A stretch of 64,000 bases of DNA from Papilionanthe hookeriana x Papilionanthe teres (lineage: Eukaryota > Streptophyta > Magnoliopsida > Asparagales > Orchidaceae): NCBI GenBank assembly GCA_022702705.1, contig CM040439.1:28515345-28579344 (forward strand), written 5' to 3'. The number at the start of each line of letters is the position of its first letter. The first letter of the stretch is position 1. Positions 1 to 11,474 of the stretch are shown piece after piece. The notes below the pieces were generated by a model. That model made no database searches, had not been told where the DNA came from, and saw only the letters and a list, made by a program, of their open reading frames with translations. Made by a program: the position numbers and the translations under genes.

Positions 1-2312
1 TCTTAGGTCGAGGATTTAAGAGAGACTTCCAACATCTCAAATAGTGGTTGGGACAGATCACTTACATCTCGAATTGTAAGTACTTATCTTATGTGTTCAT
101 GGGAATTATTCATGTTATATTGCTTTGATTTAATGTTATTAAAGAAAATATTTATTTGCTCTAATTTCTGAGAAAATTCGTGCAGATTTCTATGTCGAAT
201 CGTATCAAATTAGTTTCAAAGTATTTGATTCTTGCAAGATCAATTATGATATCCCAGCTTACAGGCACACTGAATCCTCGCAATCAAGACTGCAACATGC
301 AAGAAATTTTTTTTTGCGAGACAGCGGAGACCAACAAAGTTTTGCGGTATCCAGAGCTTTGCGCAAACCGCGCAAAGAAATTCCAGATTGCGCTTTTTAG
401 AACTTTGCACGGTACCCATAGATTGACATCGAATTCAACTGCGTGATACAATTCCAATTAAAGCTAGCGGGGAGCCAAGGACGGCGATGCAATCGGGGAA
501 GAGCTAGCGGGAATGTAAACACCAAAATCACAAAGTACAAACAATAGGATTGTGACACACTAGACGAGATTTCAGTATTCAGTAGTTCTCCTTTGTCATA
601 AAGAATCGTTCTGAGAGGAACGGCGACCAAGAAAGTAACTAATTTGAAGAAGAAATTAGAGGAAAAGATGTGTCAAATCAGATATAGGTTGGAAGAAAGG
701 TTTTCCACCATAGAAGGAAAATTTTCTTTCATAAACGATATATTTTCGTCGATGTAAAATCAAATTGAGGGCGATTCGAGAGCTTAGAGGAAATGTTGAG
801 AAAACTTATTGAGATGCAATCCAAGACCCCATTTGCGGTTCAGTTTGCAAACCCTACCCAAGAGTTTATTGAAGGTTTATTGGCCAAATCAAAAGAGAAA
901 GAGATCGAACGAGAAGAACATGAGGAAAAAAAGCATCCATCATAAATCATCCCCTCTTAGGGCGTTCCAATGGGGGTGAGTTAGAAACTTATGATGGAGG
1001 AGGTTGGGCCAAAACATGGAGAAATGCAAGGGGGTATGGAGAAGCACAAAAAAAAAGATGGGAAGACGCGATGGCGATCGAATGAGGGAATTTTATCCTC
1101 TACATAAGAAAAATGGTACAGGGAGAAGAAGTTGGGGCGGATATGCTAGAGTTAGGAAGTTAAAGATGCCGGTCTTTGAGGAAGAAGACGCACGTGAGTG
1201 AGTGCATCAGGTGGAACGATACTTCATGGTGAATAGGATTAAGAGAGAGGAGAAACTCATGTTGGCAGGGTTATGTTTAGAGGGGAAAGCCCTAACTTGA
1301 TTCCAGTGGAGGGAGGGTAGATACTTGATTCATTCTTGGGAGGAATTTAAGGATTATTTGTATGAACGTTTCCAAGCCAATAGGCAAAAAGACATACAAG
1401 AGCAAATTATATGCCTTGACTAAGGAGGGGATTGACATGGAATATATGGAGAGATTCGAGCTATTGTCGGGGCTGTTATGGACGATTTCTGACGCAGGAT
1501 TGAAGGGACTAAATGCCGACATATGGGCAGCAATAAAATGATTGAGACGATGGGGAATGAGAAAGATGTTAAAGATCGCCCAATTGGTGAAATATAAGAA
1601 CTAGATGAAGAAGACAAACAAAAGCGACACCATAAGGAGATTCCACAAGATTACCTCAACAACCATGACACTGAGGGCTCGGACAGTATCTTCTCATAAG
1701 GAGACGCCCAAAGAGATGAATGTGGGCCCATCCCGAGGGCAACTTCAAGGGCCTCAAATAAGCAGAGGTGCTAGACAAGAGAGGAAAGGGATTATGTTTT
1801 TGATGTGATGAGAAGTATGCTCAGAGCCGTTGGTGCCAGGACTGCATGCTCCAGGTACTTTTAGTTTGTGAGGAGGCGGAGACAGAAAGTGAAGAGTTAG
1901 AGGAAGATGTAGAGGAGGAACACATTTATTTTTTCCACATTAAGGACAAGGTGTCTTTTAGGAGAGTTGGTGCCTTGTCTAAGGGCAATTTTGCCTTTTA
2001 TGTGTCTAAGGGCAATTGAGTCATTTATTATTTATTATTGCTTGTTAAAAATAGACCCTAATAGGCTTAGGTTTAGGGGTATGCATGAGATAGTTTGTTG
2101 TGAGTCTTAGGTTTAGGATTTGTGAGAGACTTCTTGCCTCTCAAATAGTAGGATTTGAGAGAGATAGCATATTTTTAGAATTGCAGGTTCTTATCTTATG
2201 TGTCTTTGAGAGTTTTTAGTGATGTACTGCTTTGATTTGATGTTATCGAATAAAAATATTTGTTCCCTAATTTTTATGAAAATTCGTGCTGATTCTAGGT
2301 CGAATCGCACCA
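1..2312 (+). mobile_element. short LTR retrotransposon with gag only (copy in left segment, 5' cut by window edge)
   Basis: Same element as at 14951-17387. The left LTR remains to about 207 and the right LTR is about 1968-2312. An 18-bp stretch near 2062 is present here and missing in the other copy. Confidence 0.7.
625..1545 (+). pseudogene. degenerate Ty3-type gag (left copy)
   Basis: Same broken gag as at 15700-16630. One more single-base insertion (CAAATTATATG versus CAATTATATG near 1404) shifts the frame inside the core. Confidence 0.7.
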
Positions 2313-3356
2313 ACATCACAACCAATGTTGAAAGTTATTTCTTGTCTTTCATTCGACCTCAATATTCTACAATAGTGCCGCTTCACTCACAATTTTTACG
2401 ATTGAGCCCATTGCATTGAGATATGCTTCAGCACAGCAACTTGAAGGAAATAAATGACACTTTGGCCACTTACAACAATGCTAGTTTGAATCGTCCATCT
2501 CGACCTGCTCGTGATTTGGCCATTGTACCAACCCAATCGTGCTCTGCTTCAATTAGGCTCGAATTTAAATTAGATGTGACTTTGAGATTTAAACATTATG
2601 CCAACTATGTCAAACATATTAGCCGGGAGTTTGATTGTCTTTGGAATACATGTAAAAATTATTTTACCTTGGAATTTCAATTTTGATTATAAGAAGAGAA
2701 TTGTGAGAACACATTAAGGAGAACACGACCATGCTCTACTGATTGTCCAAATTTGGCTCAATGGTAACATAAAAAGCAAGATTATGGACATAGATCTTAC
2801 GTATGTTGATCGAGTAATTGTTCTTAATCGAAGGCTATATAAGATAGTCAGAGACATATGGGAGTATTTACAAAAAGTTTACAATCAAGAAAATGCTGTC
2901 AGATGTTTCCAACAAATATAAAATTACTAATTATACACAAGGAGACCCTTTGGTTGGAAACATTTATCTAATATTAATTTTCTTTTAAAAGAAGGTTAGT
3001 TAAGCAGGGCATGACGGCTCTTGAAAAGCAATGGAAATTTAATTTCTTCCCTACTCATTGTTCTATTGAGCCCAGGAATGATTTAACATTATTAGTTAAG
3101 GACTCAATAGTGAAATGTTCAAAATCAAAATTTTATTACTTACCGAGGCAATGATTGGCGGTTGAAAAATCTGTTTAATCTTTAGTTTCTCAGCAAGACG
3201 GCATAGCTGGAAAATGATCTGCACAAAGAAAATATAAGAGCTGAATCATATAGAACATTCATAAGGAAAACAAAGATGCAATGTTCTTTTAAGAAAAGGG
3301 CATTTAAATACAAAAAGATAAATGGTTTGATTGTTTAAAGTTGAATTAAAATAAGA

Positions 3357-3613
3357 AAAGTTCAAAACGGTCCTTGGAATATTTTTATGAAGTCATTTTA
3401 GTCTCAGATTATAAATTTGTTAGATTTAATCCCTTGTCCTGTAGATATGATCTAAAATAGTCCCTCTAATAAATTATTTTGGATAAGATCTATGAGCAAA
3501 ATAATTAATTCCGATCAGATCCTAAACTCAAGGGACCAATTGGATACATTAGATAGTTTAGGACTAAAATCACCTTCATAAATAGTCTAGGGACTGTTTT
3601 GATATTTTTCTCA
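3357..3613. mobile_element. fold-back MITE, family B
   Basis: AAAACGGTCCTTGGAATATT and GAAGTCATTTTAGTCTCAG on the left are complementary to GGACTAAAATCACCTTCATA and CTAGGGACTGTTTTGATATT on the right. PILS intron 6 (left copy). Confidence 0.65.
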
Positions 3614-6600
3614 AGTACAGCCAAAACTATTATAACAAATAACTAAACTCAAGAAAGGAAGAATGTCCGGCTTATTATCTAATTAGCAGGTTAACTTCAT
3701 GGCGCTATAGTAATGTTAACTATTATTAACACTAGAATGTGCTTTCACTTACTTTTTCTCTTTTTGAAGCCTGCAAGTTTGTTTCTTCAGGCTCATCCGA
3801 AGAAAGCAAAGGTACTTGCTCTGCAACGGCATTATTAGCCGGTCTCTTACTTGGAAGCTCCTCTTGTTCGTTGTCGTCGAATGAACCGCCAGAAGGCGGA
3901 GCGAGCATTTGAAACACGTAGGTGTACAGTATAATTGCGCCAACCTGACATAAGCAATTATAGTTCTAACATTTCCGGTAGAAAAATTTAAAAGCAAAAG
4001 TGAAAAAAAAATTAAATAATTTGAGCAATAAATAAAAAGGACAAATGTTTTATTTACAAAAAGAATAATAATAAGATTACTAAAAATAAAATAAAATAAA
4101 ATGATGAAGAGCACATATTTATTCAATCAATTTGAGAAAGGCACGAGATATTAAAACACATAATGGAAGAAAAAAAAGTTTAAAGTTTGGATAAAGATGA
4201 ACAGGACAACTGCACCCCACGATACATGGAGAAACAGAAATATATTCTTGTATTAAAAGTTCCATTCTGTACACGTAAAAGCAGCTTCAGGAAGACGTGC
4301 TTTGGAGCTAGAGATGTGGAGGACAATTACTGATATATAAAGATAATGGCATCATAAAAGAAACAGATGGAAAAAAAGCATTGATAAACATTTTATACTC
4401 GCTAATCTCTAGTGCTGCTAAACAGCATGCATATGAAGTTATTCCAAAAAATCATGAAAGGAATGCAGAAACAAAACACTTTTATTTTGATCCACTTGAA
4501 AATTGTAGATTTATTATCTCTACTGCATGCAAAAAAAAGGGTAAAGGGTTTGAATGCATCTACTAGCCTAACAACACTCATTTCATAGTACACAATTAAC
4601 TAGTATTCTAGGACAACTAAGAGAATCACAATCCAACAAAAACGGCTTGAATCCCAAAATGAACTCCTGGATATTCATATATGGCTAATTTAATCCCAGC
4701 GCATCACATATCTCCAATTTAGTCCCTTAACCATACAAAATTTATCCAAACTGATCACTCTAAATTGGGATCAATTTTGTCCAATAAAGAGTATAAATAG
4801 GGATAAATTTTTTTGTAACAATTTAAAAATATGAGATCATTTTGGATCAATTTTATAATCTACGGACTAAATTGAAAAGATGTAGTACTGCATGCGGGTT
4901 CTGAAAATTTCACGATTGTTCTCCGACAATTCTCTGCATGTCATTTCATTTTTGTTTTGAGAGAGAGCTTTGGAAAGACAAATTTTCAGAAGGCATATTG
5001 TATTGTAGATAAGATGCGCAAGTTCCTAAAGTTAATTACCTCTCCCGATAATAGGAGAGTTCTTTCGATAATAGAAGAACACTTTCGATTAATTACCCCT
5101 CCTGATAATAGGAAATTGAAAATTTGAATATAAAATAGCAACAAACATAGAATTTAAATTTTAAAAATTACCACTTCAAGTTTAAAGCGGTTGGTAGGGA
5201 AATGAAAATGAAACCCTATAAAGATCCCATCGTTCTGTCATCCTGAGCCGTCGTGGTTCTTGATCAGCTTAGTCAGAAGAGATAGTCGAACCAACCTGAC
5301 CGAAAAATCCTTGTTTGCAGCCATGAGTTGTGTCGTCTAAGGTATTCTTATAGATTTGGGATGGATATTTGTCTACGAAGACAAATTTAAGTTGACCTTA
5401 GCTAATTGAAGGCTTGATGTCAATCAATTGTACCAGGGTAGAAAGTCGTTGGGGAATATACAAGCTGCGGTCATGACCGTAACATAATGGTGTCATTTGG
5501 CGGCAACCACCGGTTAAGAGGGCTCTGGTCGTGACCACTATTTTGTGTTGTCATTTGACGACAAACACGCAAATAGAGGACTCGAGCAATTACTTTGATT
5601 GTGAATATATTAATACACTTAATATGACATTAGCTTTTTGTGAACTGAATTCAGTTAGGAATTTGTCACCCTCAGTAAACTGTTGTGGAGGGTGCATGTG
5701 GTTTGCTTTAAGCTTCAAGTACTATATTTTAACTTGAATATTTTGATTAATTACTTTGAAAATCTTGATTTAAAATATTAATCCCTCCAGTTGAAATCTT
5801 CGAACAACACGATCATCATTGATAATATTGATCATTTAAAGCTTTTATATTTGAAGGGGGCAGTTAATTTTCATCTTTTCAGGATATAAATCCTATAAAC
5901 TCGTCTTTTCAAAGAGGAAGATCGAACTAGGTGATTTAAATTTGTAATTCTTATATTTAGGATTTGGATATTTATTAGGGCTTACTAGACTCGTCAACTC
6001 CAGTCATTACGAGGACGATCAGACCAGTTGAGTGGGATTTACAATCTTGACCTATAAAACGAGGTGGCCCGATAAGCCTGTAGACTTACAACCCTGTCTT
6101 ATAGACGGCGTGGCCCGATCAGCTCGCGTAGCATTCTCGAACCTAGTATTTGAAAAGCACATGCGGGCTTTTAGTTTTTTTTTTTTTTTTTTTTTTTAAT
6201 TATGTTATACAAGTGTTTAAGATTATACATAGTTAACACATGAATATCTTAAACTATTTATAGATTGATAGTATTCAAATTGATATACATATGTCATAAA
6301 AGTACTTGCACAAACTCCAAAACCTTGCATTTGACTTTACAAACTAGATTGAAGTTTTGGTTTGAACAATTCTTATCATTTAGAACTTGAAATACATGAA
6401 GAAGTATTGTGATTTTAGGCTTTAAATTGATCGTCTTCTATTCTCTAGCAGGAATGTTGCAAATAAGGTGGCGGGATTATAAAATTTCAAAATTTTTAAT
6501 TTTGAATTATTTTTAAACCCTATGAGCCTAAATTTAAAAGACTGAATGTTAAAATATTTTAAAGCCTAAAGAGCCTAAATCTCAAATGCCTGAGACTTAA

Positions 6601-6739
6601 ATACTTCTAAAATCCTAAAAGCCTATATTTTAAAAAGCTCGAATTTTTAAATTATTTTAAAATTTCAAATGATTCACATTTTACTTTTATTTTATAAGTC
6701 TAAAAATCCCAAAATTTTAACTTCCTTATAAGTCCCAAC

Positions 6740-7110
6740 CCACTTGAAGTTTTGGCAATCTCTCGAAGTCCACCCCCATTTGGGGGCACGGGATAAAACC
6801 AACATTCCCAACTGTTAAAAGAGACGAGTTGGTCAGTGTGGCCGGAGAGCAAAAGTGCAAATCTAACCCACGATCTTAAAAACGTAACAGGCCTTCAATA
6901 TACATGCATAGAATGTTAGATTGCAAACCAGTATTTTCCAAATGTACTTTGCTTTCCCCAAACCCCAATTCCCCACGAACGGGTACTTTTCCCACAAACG
7001 AGTATTTAAAAACCATAAATTTTAAAATATTTTACAAACGAGTTTGCGTTTTTCTCTGAACAGTACTTAATTTCCCACGAACAAGTACTCAAACTTCATC
7101 AAGTGTACAT
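6740..7110 (-). repeat. dispersed repeat C (left copy)
   Basis: Its reverse complement matches 36724-37110: ACTCGTTTGTGGGAAAAGTA, TTGGTTTGCAATCTAACATT, TTAGATTTGCACTTTTGCTC, CTGACCAACTCGTCTC. Class unknown. In PILS intron 4. Confidence 0.7.
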
Positions 7111-7255
7111 TTCAAAAATTGCCCTGCATTGCACCACGATATACCTTACAAGCTCTGATCCCGATGACGGCTTTAGTGGCGACAATGACAATGAAGTAAA
7201 AGTATCACACCAAACTTTTTTATTACTATTACAACAATTCACAATAATAAATTAT

Positions 7256-7920
7256 AAATAAAACAAACAGTAAAGTGGCTCGGATTTGGTGCTTGGGTAA
7301 GGCAGAGGTGAGCGGGCAGTGCTCGAATAAGAAGAGGCGTTTGACTTTAGCAAGAGGTGTGATTGGGAGGAAGGGAATGGTTCAAGATCAATGAGGTGAA
7401 GTGAGGCCTTTTGTTCGAGTGTGGAAGAAGAGATTGGGCTAGAGCATCATAAGGGTTAGGGCAGCATTGCAGATGAAAGGATTGCGCCTTGGACATGACA
7501 GGGAGGATAATCACAGGAAGGTAAGCTCGGCTGCGGGCACTTGCGACAGTGGGCGACGATCACAACCGTGGGGTGCGGCGTCGGCGAGGTTTCCAACATT
7601 TGTTTCACGTAAACAGGAGGGGGGAGGGGGGAGGGGGCAGGGGGGAGGGGGGGTGAGGATGGCTTGGAGGAGGCATGCGACTCTATATGTGGGTTAGGGC
7701 AAAGAGGGTCGATGAGGCTCAGGATAAGGATCGAGCTGTTCGACTTCGACATGGGGAGTGAGGCTCGATTTCGTGTGAAGTAGTGATGGCTTCGATGGGT
7801 TAAGGTGAATAGCGTGGATTTCTTGCCATTTGAATAGGAAGAAGAGCGACAGATCCTCGTATGTAGTGATCCCTATCGTTGTCATCACTGTACGAGATTG
7901 GAAGTTTTGAAGGTCTTTAT
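7256..7920. other. G-rich stretch beside repeat C (left copy); no clear gene
   Basis: Purine-rich, with a run of GGGGGAGG units near 7617-7655. The right copy (22300-22915) lacks part of that run. Open frames on both strands are low-complexity (Pro/Ser-rich) and are not supported as genes. Confidence 0.45.
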
Positions 7921-7926
7921 TATCGT

Positions 7927-8088
7927 TGTTAGGTATGAATCATATGGCAGATAATGGACAGATGCTAGAGTGGAGCGAAAGCATCTGTCCAATCGTGGGA
8001 GTTTCGTTATGTGGGTTGCGGGTGTGGGGGCAACGCCCTCGTGGTACTGTACATAGTTAATTTTATAATTACATATTACACGTCAGGG

Positions 8089-8136
<48 letters not shown>

Positions 8137-8304
8137 TATTGTAACCCTAAGTGTATCTCTTGTACTATTTTTTTCTGAATTGAAGGAAAAGTCGCCTCTC
8201 TGATCCTGAGAGCGCAGGCATCTTTGTCGAACCTCGTTAAATCTTTGTGTTTCTTTATGGATTTGCATTGATTCTTGATTTTTCTTCGCCCTAATTTCTC
8301 AACA
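7927..8304 (+). mobile_element. solo LTR, TGTTAG...CAACA family, with intact target duplication
   Basis: Begins TGTTAGGTATGA and ends TTTCTCAACA. It is flanked by a perfect 5-bp direct repeat ATCGT (7922-7926 and 8305-8309). No internal sequence remains. It contains a 42-bp AT repeat. It lies in PILS intron 4 (left copy). Probably Ty1/copia type from the LTR ends; the superfamily is inferred. Confidence 0.88.
8091..8132. repeat. AT microsatellite, long allele
   Basis: 42 bases of AT inside the solo LTR; the matching site at 23078-23089 has 12. Confidence 0.95.
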
Positions 8305-9102
8305 ATCGTGATCTCGTCCCTGGTTTTTTATAAGGAGCAAGGCATTCAGCTCATGAATTGCACACAGCGACAGAGAGAATCGAGTGTGGGAAGTTGCGGC
8401 ACAGAAAAAGACAAGAAAAAAGGGAACAATGGAGAAAGGTTTCGATCGTTAGGGGAAGATCTGCAGAGGAAACCTTCAAATATGGGGTGAGGCTTATGCA
8501 TGTCGTTTAAGAGGCCAAGCAATAGATCCTAGAATAAGGCTTGGCTTCGTGAGTTAAGCCATGCAAACTACACAAGCGGGAGCAGTTAGTCGCCGGACAT
8601 CAGGCTTCCAAATTTCAACTTAAGTTAAAATTAATTAAGTTTAATTAAATTTAATTAATACATTTATAATTTTTAATTATTATTTTGACGTCAACACTAC
8701 ATTACTAAATTGGCCCATGTGAGCCACATAACTCTTTTGAGATTAATTCTCCCAGAAAACTCACAATGTAATAATTACTAAATGAAACACAGCCATAGAT
8801 ATATTAATGGTTAAAAACCTAAAAAGCCGCATTTCTGATGGAACAAGCAGAACGTACCCACTGGCCAAATGAGATATAAGCATTTCCATCCTGATTACAT
8901 TTCTCTGAATCACCAAATGGGTTTGATTTGTCTCGGCACAAAGCTGCAATCAAAACAAGTGGTATATTTCCAATGTTCCCTGCACAAAAAAATAATCAAG
9001 CTTTATGCAAAATTACAAATACAAAAAGATGATAGGCTTCAACTTCATATAACGCAGAGCTATAGGCAAGGGAACATGGTCGTTCTAAATAGAAGGGACC
9101 TT

Positions 9103-9336
9103 TAACATACATACCACCCAATTCTTCAGTATTTACATTTCTAACACCTAACCTTTCCTTTTTACATTTATACCACCCAAATCTTTTATATCACCTAAAA
9201 AATACCACCATTTTAACTTTTAAAAAGTGAAATACACCTTCTGCATAGGTAAGGTTGCATGTATGCAAAAATTGAAGTTTGGCTGTTAGATATGTAAATA
9301 CATAGGAATTTGAGTGCTCGGTATGTAAATCTTCCT
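9103..9336. mobile_element. fold-back MITE, family A
   Basis: The left arm (CATACCACCCAATTCTTCAG, TATTTACATTTCTAACACCTAA) pairs with the right arm (TTAGATATGTAAATACATAGG, GTATGTAAATCTTCC). Its partner in the right segment is 24066-24300. In PILS intron 3. Confidence 0.8.
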
Positions 9337-10086
9337 AACTAAAATCACGTTGCTTATAATACATGCAAACTGCATTCTTTTTAATTCAGCAAGTTTGAAA
9401 ACTATCCAATATTTTCGGCTCGCAAGTTTAATTGAGGAACTTAACAGAGTAATGCTAAGGGTGAGAATTAGAAAAATAGAGTGCTATGGAAGGAAGAGAG
9501 ATAAAGAGTATTATACTGACTCATATGTCACACTTGTCAAGGAATCGAATAAATAAGGATTTCCCAATTTTAGGATTTAAGCGTATCAAGCATCACATCC
9601 TTCATCTCAATCCACTTGTGCTTGCTGGAATTCACAAATTATGTTCATGAGATTTAGTGATGTGTTGTGTGATAGAAGAAGATGACTTGTCTAAGGAAAT
9701 TTTAATTTGTGAAATTTTGGGGATTTATTTTCTTCTTAATTGTATTTAAATTTAGGAACTAGAAAGAGAGTGCTTCTTCATTTTGTGCACCGCTATTACA
9801 ACTTTTGCATATTCTAGAGAATCAGATCATATCTCCTCTCTAGATGACTTATTTATTTTTGGTTGAAGCTGAGCCACATATATCATAGCATTTTATGTGT
9901 CATATTTCTCTCTTTTGTGTTTATATTATGGCAAATCATTCTCAAACTTAGTGATGCATTCAGTTCAAGTTATTAGTACCCTCATTAATAAGGAGAGAGA
10001 GGATTTAGAAATCTTGTGCATGAACTTAAGCACACTCGAGAAATAAAAGGAGTGCAACGTCTATCAGAAAAGTAAATTAGCATGCC

Positions 10087-10585
10087 NNNNNNNNNNNNNN
10101 NNNNNNNNNNNNNNNNNNNNNNNNNNNNNNNNNNNNNNNNNNNNNNNNNNNNNNNNNNNNNNNNNNNNNNNNNNNNNNNNNNNNNNNNNNNNNNNNNNNN
10201 NNNNNNNNNNNNNNNNNNNNNNNNNNNNNNNNNNNNNNNNNNNNNNNNNNNNNNNNNNNNNNNNNNNNNNNNNNNNNNNNNNNNNNNNNNNNNNNNNNNN
10301 NNNNNNNNNNNNNNNNNNNNNNNNNNNNNNNNNNNNNNNNNNNNNNNNNNNNNNNNNNNNNNNNNNNNNNNNNNNNNNNNNNNNNNNNNNNNNNNNNNNN
10401 NNNNNNNNNNNNNNNNNNNNNNNNNNNNNNNNNNNNNNNNNNNNNNNNNNNNNNNNNNNNNNNNNNNNNNNNNNNNNNNNNNNNNNNNNNNNNNNNNNNN
10501 NNNNNNNNNNNNNNNNNNNNNNNNNNNNNNNNNNNNNNNNNNNNNNNNNNNNNNNNNNNNNNNNNNNNNNNNNNNNNNNNNNNNN
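10087..10585. other. assembly gap (499 N)
   Basis: A run of N. On its left the sequence is homologous to the bases up to 25052, right to the last base before the gap. On its right lies PILS intron 9 with no match on the left. No gene can be read here; 'proteins' of X across it mean nothing. Confidence 0.99.
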
Positions 10586-10671
10586 CATCTCGAAGTGCAT
10601 ATTGAACTAATTCGAGCCCTTTGTGGCCTCGATTAGTCCATACATAAGACGGGTATCTTTATGCCATTTAG

Positions 10672-10924
10672 GAAAATTTATAGGAGTAGCACAGGATGTT
10701 TATGTATTTGCATGCCTAACAACTAAAATGTAATGTTTATATTTATAACATTTTGGCGTCAGAAACCTATGCAGGAAAAGGTTTTCACTTAAAAAAAGTT
10801 GATAATGAGGAACTTTTTTTTCTATGGGATGTTAAAATTTTGAGTGTTATGAATGTCAATATGAAAGTTTAGGTGTTAGATATGTAAATACGTAAGAATT
10901 GTGTGGTATGTATGTAAATGCCCC
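10672..10924. mobile_element. fold-back MITE, family A
   Basis: The right arm is near the consensus (TTTAGGTGTTAGATATGTAA, GAATTGTGTGGTATGTATGT, ending AAATGCCCC). The left arm is decayed (TTATGTATTTGCATGCCTAA). In PILS intron 9, next to the N gap. Confidence 0.75.
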
Positions 10925-11118
10925 TGATATTTGACACAAGTAGCACTGAAAAAAAGAACAAAAAATGAGAATTCATAAAGCTGACTCTAAATAGTTGCGA
11001 TAAGGCTAAAAATGAGGAATTTTGAATTTGAACTAATATCACTGATCCAAAAGGAAGGATAGGTAAGGGAAGAAATGTACAGTACCTTCCCCCGGGGCTA
11101 CCGATAACCGATAATAGA

Positions 11119-11370
11119 AAGGGAGATTTACATGCAAACCACACAACTCACATGTAATTACATATCTAACCCCTAAATGTAAATATTTAGTTAAACAACA
11201 TTCAAATATTTAACATCACGTCAAAAATACTAATAAGACTAATTTTTTTAAAAATAAAATACATGTCATGCATGATTTTTGACGTGATTATGACATTAAG
11301 CACCCTATATGTAAATATCAAACTTAAAATGTGAAAATATATAAGAATTGTGCAGCATGTATGTAAAGAA
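11119..11370. mobile_element. fold-back MITE, family A
   Basis: Left arm TTTACATGCAAACCACACAA and TAATTACATATCTAACCCC; right arm ATATATAAGAATTGTGCAGC and ATGTATGTAAAG. PILS intron 9. Confidence 0.72.
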
Positions 11371-11474
11371 CAAACAGTCGCACAAGAAGTACAATTCACA
11401 TCAAAGTTGAGAATGCAAAGGAAATTTCAAAATGCTATGATCATTCATCAATAATACATGGGATGGCCTATTAC

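Larger units (their letters stand above)
3144..8979 (-). pseudogene. PILS: second copy of PILS exons 4-6 (probable allelic contig end)
   Basis: Three exons repeat those of the main PILS gene: 8858-8979 (exon 4, 122 nt), 3753-3944 (exon 5, 192 nt) and 3144-3218 (exon 6, 75 nt). Lengths, phases and frames are unchanged. Exon 5 differs by one residue in the loop (Pro here, Arg in the other copy, codon CCG versus CGG). The donor after exon 4 is GTACGT here and GTAGGT in the other copy. Exons 1-3 are missing because the segment ends at the N gap inside intron 3; exons 7 onward would lie left of position 1. It is typed as pseudogene only because it has no 5' part. Nothing in the exons is broken. 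It most likely represents the other allele of the same gene; a real intragenic duplication is the alternative. Confidence 0.8.
1..10086 (+). repeat. 10-kb duplicated segment, copy 1 (left)
   Basis: Matches 15087-25052 in the same direction over its whole length, from the window edge to the N gap, with scattered substitutions and short indels. It carries PILS exons 4-6, a gag-only LTR element, a solo LTR and MITEs in the same order as copy 2. Confidence 0.97.

Noticed and set aside
7456..7888. Pro-rich minus-strand frames near 7.5 and 22.5 kb
   Set aside because: Made by a GGGGGAGG run; they differ in length between the two copies and match no family.
10064..10636. Long open frames on both strands across 10064-10636
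   Set aside because: They consist of the N run and carry no information.
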